From positions 62,001 through 126,000 of the forward strand of contig NZ_NPFY01000001.1 in NCBI RefSeq assembly GCF_002259415.1: a stretch of DNA of 64,000 bases, read 5' to 3'. Below, in pieces: positions 59,930 through 64,000 of the stretch; position 1 is the stretch's first letter; every line of letters begins with the position of its first letter. This stretch comes from Rhodococcus sp. 14-2470-1b (GTDB lineage Bacteria > Actinomycetota > Actinomycetes > Mycobacteriales > Mycobacteriaceae). A model generated the notes under the pieces. That model had not been told where the DNA came from, did no database searches, and worked only from the letters and a program-made list of their open reading frames with translations. A program made the translations under genes and the position numbers.

Positions 59930-61297
59930 TCAGCCTCGGACGATGCCGAGAATCTCGGTCGTCAAGGCGTCCACTTCGTCCGAGGTACGGGCCTCGACGT
60001 TGAGCCGGAGAAGCGGTTCGGTGTTGGACGCACGCAGGTTGAACCAGGCGCCTCCGTTCAGATCCACTGTCACTCCGTCGAGCCGATCGACTCCGGCAGT
60101 GCGGTCGGCGAACGCGTCGAGCACTGCCGACGTCCGCGCTGCGGCATCGTCGACGGTGGAGTTGATCTCGCCCGACGCCGAGTACGTCTCGTACCCACGC
60201 ATGAGCTCGCTGAGCGGACGGTCCTGCGAACCGAGTGCCGCGAGAACGTGCAATGCCGCCAACATGCCTGAGTCGGCGCCCCAGAAGTTCTTGAAGTAGT
60301 AGTGCGCGGAGTGTTCTCCGCCGAAGATCGCTCCGGTCTCCGCCATCTGCTGCTTGATGAACGAGTGGCCGACGCGAGTACGCACCGGGGTACCGCCGAG
60401 CGCGGTCACCAGCTCCGGCACCGCCCTCGATGTGATCAGGTTGTGAATGATCGTCGCTCCGGGTTCGCCGCGCAGTTCACGCTCGGCGACGAGGCCGGTC
60501 ACCGCGGAGGGAGACACCGGGTCGCCGTTCTCGTCGACGACGAAGCATCGGTCGGCGTCTCCGTCGAAAGCGAGCCCGATGTCCGCACCGGTCTCTCGCA
60601 CGAACTTCTGCAGGTCCACCAGGTTCGCTGGATCGAGAGGGTTGGCCTCGTGGTTGGGGAACGTGCCGTCCAGCTCGAAGTACAGCGGTTCGACGGTGAC
60701 GGGCAACCCGTCGAACACGGCCGGAACCGTGTGGCCGCCCATCCCGTTACCGGCGTCGACGGCGATCTTGACTCCGGACACCCGTGACAGGTCGACAAGG
60801 CCCCTGACGAATGTCGCGTAATCGACGAGGACATCCTGTTCGGTGACCGAGCCCGGCTTTCCGTCGTACGCCGGGACGCCGTCGACGAGCTCGGACTTGA
60901 TGGTCGCAAGACCCGTGTCCTGACCGACCGGCTTGGCACCGGCACGGCAGAGTTTGATGCCGTTGTACTTCGCCGGATTGTGACTCGCGGTGAACATTGC
61001 GCCGGGGCAGTCGAACGATCCCGAAGCGAAGTACAGCTGATCCGTCGACGCGAGACCGATCAACACCACGTCGAGGCCCTGCGAGGTGACGCCGTCGGCG
61101 AACGCACGCGACAACTCGGGTGACGATGCCCGCATGTCGTGGCCGATCACGATGCGCGTGACGCCGGGTTCGCGCACCAGACGAGCGAAGGAAGCACCGA
61201 CGTCGCGAACGAACTCGGCATCGATCTGCTCGCCGACCACCCCCCGCACGTCGTAGGCCTTGATGACTGCATTGACGGCTTCGGCAGTGCGTGCCAC
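59930..61297 (-). CDS. manB: Phosphomannomutase/phosphoglucomutase
   Basis: A 455-residue alpha-D-phosphohexomutase that converts mannose-6-phosphate to mannose-1-phosphate. The phosphoserine loop is FTASHNPAKYNGIKL, the metal loop is FDGDADRCF, the sugar loop includes GGEHSAHYYF, and the phosphate-binding RASNTEPLLRLNVEA lies near the C-terminus. It is homologous to Rv3257c. The GTG at 61297 has GAGGAG upstream. A 111-bp gap separates it from tobH. Several TGTGACA-like sequences lie in the 186 bp upstream. Confidence 0.94.
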   Translation of the reverse strand: MARTAEAVNAVIKAYDVRGVVGEQIDAEFVRDVGASFARLVREPGVTRIVIGHDMRASSPELSRAFADGVTSQGLDVVLIGLASTDQLYFASGSFDCPGAMFTASHNPAKYNGIKLCRAGAKPVGQDTGLATIKSELVDGVPAYDGKPGSVTEQDVLVDYATFVRGLVDLSRVSGVKIAVDAGNGMGGHTVPAVFDGLPVTVEPLYFELDGTFPNHEANPLDPANLVDLQKFVRETGADIGLAFDGDADRCFVVDENGDPVSPSAVTGLVAERELRGEPGATIIHNLITSRAVPELVTALGGTPVRTRVGHSFIKQQMAETGAIFGGEHSAHYYFKNFWGADSGMLAALHVLAALGSQDRPLSELMRGYETYSASGEINSTVDDAAARTSAVLDAFADRTAGVDRLDGVTVDLNGGAWFNLRASNTEPLLRLNVEARTSDEVDALTTEILGIVRG

Positions 61298-61483
61298 GAA
61301 CGACTCCTCGGGGTTTCGAATGGTTCAACTGCGAGCGCGAATCGAGGGCGCACTCACCTACGAATGTGTCACAGATGGAGGTGGACGTCGCGATGACTCA
61401 CACCAGATGTGACAGAAATGATGCCTGGGTCGATCATCCGAACGACAAAGCAGCGGACCGCAATTGCAGTTTCGGGCTACCGA

Positions 61484-61888
61484 TCAAGCCGTCGGATCGG
61501 GAAGCACCCTCAAATGGCCGCGTCGCCCGGTTCTGACGGGCGAAGCCGCGCGGCGGTCCTGCGTGGACTCCGTAGCGGACCGGACACCGGCACTGGGTCG
61601 GGGGGCGTCGTCGCGAACGCGGTCTCCGCGGCCGGCTTCGCGGACGGCTTCCGCCAGCGCCGTCAGATCGTCCTCGTCCGGAGTCGAGGTGGTGAACCCA
61701 CCTTCGTACCGAACCATCTCCCATCCCTTGGGTGCTGTGGTGGTCGAGGCATGCACCTCGCACAGATCCCAGGAATGCGGCTCGTCGACGGTGGCCAGCG
61801 GCCCGACGACAGCGGTGGAATCGGAGTAGACATACGTGAGCGTCGCAACGGCCGATCGGTTGCACCCAGGGCGGCAGCATCCACGCAT
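61484..61888 (-). CDS. DUF3499 zinc-ribbon protein (Rv3258c-like)
   Basis: A 134-residue protein of unknown function. The N-terminus CCRPGCNRSAVATLTYVYSD and DLCEVHAS supply cysteines and a histidine that could bind zinc. The middle, TTAPKGWEMVRYEGGF and PDEDDLTALAEAVREAG, is conserved; the C-terminus is basic and variable. I take the ATG at 61888; a GTG three codons upstream is equally possible. It is divergent from the zincin-like gene by 84 bp. Confidence 0.8.
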   Translation of the reverse strand: MRGCCRPGCNRSAVATLTYVYSDSTAVVGPLATVDEPHSWDLCEVHASTTTAPKGWEMVRYEGGFTTSTPDEDDLTALAEAVREAGRGDRVRDDAPRPSAGVRSATESTQDRRAASPVRTGRRGHLRVLPDPTA

Positions 61889-61972
61889 AGATCTCACACG
61901 GAAGAGAGTAGTCCCCCACTCCGACGCCGAGCCGCTCGACACACCGCGCAACGGCACCGATAGCCTCTCGGC

Positions 61973-62458
61973 ATGGCTCGAACCGGCTCCGGACGCAGAA
62001 CGACCTCCCGATCCGCATCACGGCGAGGCCGCGGTATTCGCGGTCCGATCCTCCCCGCGTCGCTTCCCGGTCATCGATCGCGGGCCGACAAATTCGACCG
62101 CGCAGTCCTCGAAGCATTCGCGCGCATCGACCACCGGTGGCACGACAAGCTCGAACGTCTCGACATCGCAGTGGACGAGGTCCCGAAGATTCGCGCGAAG
62201 GACCCGGAATCGGTGAACTGGCCACCCGAAGTAGTGGCAGAAGGCCCGGTGCCGCTCTCTCGGCTGGTACCGGCGGGAATCGACAAGCGCGGAGAAACCA
62301 CACGCGCTCGGATCGTGCTGTTCCGCCGTCCGCTGGAGCGACGTGCGAAACATCCCGAGGACCTGGAAGATCTACTGTTCGACATTCTGGTGGAGCAGGT
62401 CGCCACTTACCTGGGCGTCGACCCGGATGTAGTGGACCCGCTGCCCGACGAGGACTGA
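61973..62458 (+). CDS. Minimal zincin-like protein without catalytic histidines (Rv3259-like)
   Basis: A 161-residue member of the family named for small metallopeptidases (PF06262). A basic N-terminus of about 35 residues precedes the domain, with DRAVLEAFARIDHRWHDKL and ARIVLFRRPLERRA. The place where active members have HExxHxxG reads VEQVATYLG here, so both zinc histidines are missing while Glu is kept. The acidic DPDVVDPLPDED tail follows. It is probably a non-enzymatic binding protein. It is convergent with whiB2, with 69 bp between the stops. Confidence 0.78.
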   Translation: MARTGSGRRTTSRSASRRGRGIRGPILPASLPGHRSRADKFDRAVLEAFARIDHRWHDKLERLDIAVDEVPKIRAKDPESVNWPPEVVAEGPVPLSRLVPAGIDKRGETTRARIVLFRRPLERRAKHPEDLEDLLFDILVEQVATYLGVDPDVVDPLPDED

Positions 62459-62527
62459 CGGACAACCGGCAACGACCCGGAAGAACCGGACGTCGGTGCA
62501 CACAGCCGCTTCGGAATCGCGGCAGGG

Positions 62528-63106
62528 TCAGACGATGCCGCGCTTGAGGCGCCGGCGCTCACGCTCGGACAGTCCGCCCCAGATTCCGAAACGCTCGTCG
62601 TTGGCGAGCGCGTACTCGAGGCACTCGTCCTTCACCTCGCAGCCGAGGCAGATACGCTTCGCCTCACGCGTGGATCCGCCCTTCTCCGGGAAGAAGGCCT
62701 CCGGATCGGTCTGAGCGCACAGTGCGCGCTCCTGCCACTGATCCTCGATCTCCTCGAACATCTGATCGAATCCCGCGATCAAGCTGAGCACAGGCTTCAC
62801 CGAGTCCCGAACGACATCGAGATCGGTCTCGTCGGAATCGGTTTCGTCGGAATCGGTTTCGTCGGAAAGCGCGGCGACGTGTTCGGTGTCGTCGGGCTCG
62901 ACGTCGTCGGCCGGCGTCGCATCGACGTACGCGGCGCCCGCGTCCACCGGAACGACCTCGACTCCTCGGGCACCGTTCTGAATTGCGTTGTCGCAGTCGC
63001 TTCGTGCTGCGCCTGCTCGAGAATCGGTCTGCGGCGCGCCGTCGACTGCGCTGAGGTGAGCAAGAGCCTCGCCCTGTTGTTCACGTGTCACGTGCTGGTC
63101 ATACAT
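62528..63106 (-). CDS. whiB2: WhiB2 iron-sulfur protein with long N-terminal extension
   Basis: A WhiB-family regulator of septation and division, orthologous to M. tuberculosis WhiB2 and Streptomyces WhiB. Cluster ligands are in RALCAQTDPEAFFPEKGG and ICLGCEVKDECLEYAL, then GIWGGLSERERRRLKRG. From the ATG at 63106, which has AGGAGG about eight bases upstream, it is 192 residues, roughly twice the usual 85-100. The extra 105 residues are acidic and contain three DETDS repeats. A shorter start, for example the ATG in FDQMFEEIE, cannot be excluded. It is divergent from fbiA. Confidence 0.92.
   Translation of the reverse strand: MYDQHVTREQQGEALAHLSAVDGAPQTDSRAGAARSDCDNAIQNGARGVEVVPVDAGAAYVDATPADDVEPDDTEHVAALSDETDSDETDSDETDLDVVRDSVKPVLSLIAGFDQMFEEIEDQWQERALCAQTDPEAFFPEKGGSTREAKRICLGCEVKDECLEYALANDERFGIWGGLSERERRRLKRGIV
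62826..62870 (-). repeat. 15-bp tandem repeat within whiB2
   Basis: Three units at 62826, 62841 and 62856 with consensus GTTTCGTCGGAATCG on the + strand. On the coding strand they give DETDS repeated, in the acidic N-terminal extension. Confidence 0.88.
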
Positions 63107-63512
63107 CGCTTCCGCCTCCTCACCATTTCTTCTAGCGCAGATACATCCGGTCGGTCCGAACACCTTGCCCCACGCCGGTATTCGTAATCACTCTGAACTC
63201 TCGACCTTTACTACACGTATCCACGAAATGGCGCCACATGGGAACGCGTGTTCGAATCAAGGTCGGCACCAAGCACACTCGCTCGGCAACCCTGGAATGA
63301 CATACATGTGATTAGACACGCCGCACAGTGGTGCGGTCAAGCTGATGGGCACATTTCCAATACCATCTACGGCCCGAAATCGGCCGACACCCCGAATCAA
63401 CGGCCGTTCCGCGCGTGTCGTCCCCGTGAACAGGCAGCTAAACATGCCTCGAGCACGGCCGGACACGAGGCGCCCACACACAGGCGTCCGGCAAGGCATA
63501 GGCTCCTCAGCT
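63107..63512. other. Intergenic region between divergent whiB2 and fbiA
   Basis: 406 bp, the longest gap in the window and lower in GC than its surroundings near 63190-63330. No gene is supported. It must hold promoters for both genes. TAGGCT at 63499-63504, eight bases before the fbiA GTG, is a candidate -10 for a leaderless fbiA message. The whiB2 leader would be long if its promoter lies in the AT-richer part. Confidence 0.6.
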
Positions 63513-64000
63513 GTGAAAGTGACTGTCTTGGTGGGCGGGGTCGGTGGAGCGCGATTTCTTCAGGGCCTCAAGGAACTGCTCGGCGGTGGCGGTGACATCA
63601 CCGCGATCGTCAACGTCGGGGACGACGTGTGGATGCACGGGCTTCGGATCTGTCCGGATCTGGACACCTGTATGTACACACTCGGCGGGGGCATCGACAC
63701 CGACCGAGGATGGGGCCGCATCGCCGAAACGTGGCACGCGCGCGACGAGCTCGCCGCGTACGGAGCGGATCCGGACTGGTTCGGTCTCGGCGACCGCGAC
63801 ATCGCCACACACTTGATCCGTAGCCGGATGCTGCGGACCGGGTACCCGCTCTCCGCTGTCACCGAAGCGCTGTGCAACCGGTGGCAGCCCGGAGTTCGCC
63901 TCCTTCCCGTTTCCGACGATCGGAGCGAGACGCACGTCGTCGTCACCGACCCCGACGACGAGTCGGGTGAGAGTCAGCGCGCGATTCACTTCCAGGAGTG
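63513..64000 (+). CDS. fbiA: 2-phospho-L-lactate transferase FbiA/CofD (3' part cut by window edge)
   Basis: The first 162 codons of FbiA, which joins a phospholactate-type precursor to the deazaflavin FO in coenzyme F420 synthesis. Seen: VTVLVGGVGGARFLQGL near the N-terminus (substrate loop), IVNVGDDVWMHGLRICPDLDT with the metal-binding Asp residues, and LGDRDIATHLIRSRML. The GTG at 63513 lacks a ribosome site and fits a leaderless start. fbiB is expected next beyond the right edge. The gene order whiB2-fbiA is that of Rv3260c-Rv3261. Confidence 0.94.
   Translation, partial: MKVTVLVGGVGGARFLQGLKELLGGGGDITAIVNVGDDVWMHGLRICPDLDTCMYTLGGGIDTDRGWGRIAETWHARDELAAYGADPDWFGLGDRDIATHLIRSRMLRTGYPLSAVTEALCNRWQPGVRLLPVSDDRSETHVVVTDPDDESGESQRAIHFQE

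Noticed and set aside
63229..63340. TGTGATTAGACACG as a CRP site before fbiA/whiB2
   Set aside because: Only one half matches TGTGA; the second half lacks TCACA.

Overview
The window is a stretch of high-GC actinobacterial chromosome from the Mycobacteriales, most likely Rhodococcus or a close relative. The main evidence is gene order. Homologues of Mycobacterium tuberculosis Rv3202c to Rv3261 appear almost in sequence: adnA, lipV, moeZ, a TetR gene, rhlE, whiB1, pdtaS, sigH, aroA, desA3, secA1, hpf, lpqB-mtrB-mtrA-tmk-ahcY, alkB, manA, manB, whiB2 and fbiA. GTG starts are frequent, and signature families such as WhiB, DUF3152, DUF3107, DUF3499 and LpqB are present. I found no tRNA or rRNA gene, insertion sequence, prophage or CRISPR array.

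Layout. 1-4.5 kb: the AdnA repair nuclease (cut by the left edge), a LipV-type hydrolase and an alkyltransferase-like DNA-damage protein. 4.5-15.4 kb: a block that interrupts the M. tuberculosis gene order. It holds a hotdog thioesterase, a fused MobA-MoeA molybdenum cofactor protein, a nitrite assimilation operon (narK-nirB-nirD-nnaR and a sirohydrochlorin chelatase), and an MFS exporter divergent from a GntR regulator. The chelatase, the HemD-like regulator, the siroheme nitrite reductase and molybdopterin synthesis fit together as a nitrate/nitrite module. 15.4-29.4 kb: syntenic genes including MoeZ, DUF3152, TetR, DUF3107, a ferritin-like protein, RhlE and a ParA-like ATPase, with one inserted DHA2 efflux pump. 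29.4-33.3 kb: a stress-sensing cluster of whiB1, pdtaS, a biotin carrier protein, the 24-residue ribosomal protein bL37, and rshA-sigH.

33.3-42.2 kb: ybaK, aroA and rsgA, then a lipid block with two stearoyl-CoA-type desaturases, their ferredoxin-like reductase and a WS/DGAT acyltransferase homologue. 42.4-54.3 kb: secA1, hpf, and the ahcY-tmk-mtrA-mtrB-lpqB-comF operon linking methyl-cycle, DNA-precursor and cell-envelope signalling genes. 54.4-64 kb: alkB, an amino acid permease, manA, tobH and manB (mannose supply for cell-wall glycans), DUF3499, an inactive zincin-like protein, whiB2 and the start of fbiA (coenzyme F420).

The most interesting signals are below the gene level. They include four tandem repeats with 15- or 18-bp periods (three in frame inside genes, one between genes), a near-perfect palindrome upstream of a desaturase gene with a partial copy upstream of the reductase gene, a perfect SigR/SigH-type promoter with a second sigH start, a CRP-like site before whiB1, a run of leaderless start architectures, a WS/DGAT protein without its catalytic histidine, and an AlkB that has lost its neighbouring rubredoxins and regulator. 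I found no convincing wholly new multi-gene system.
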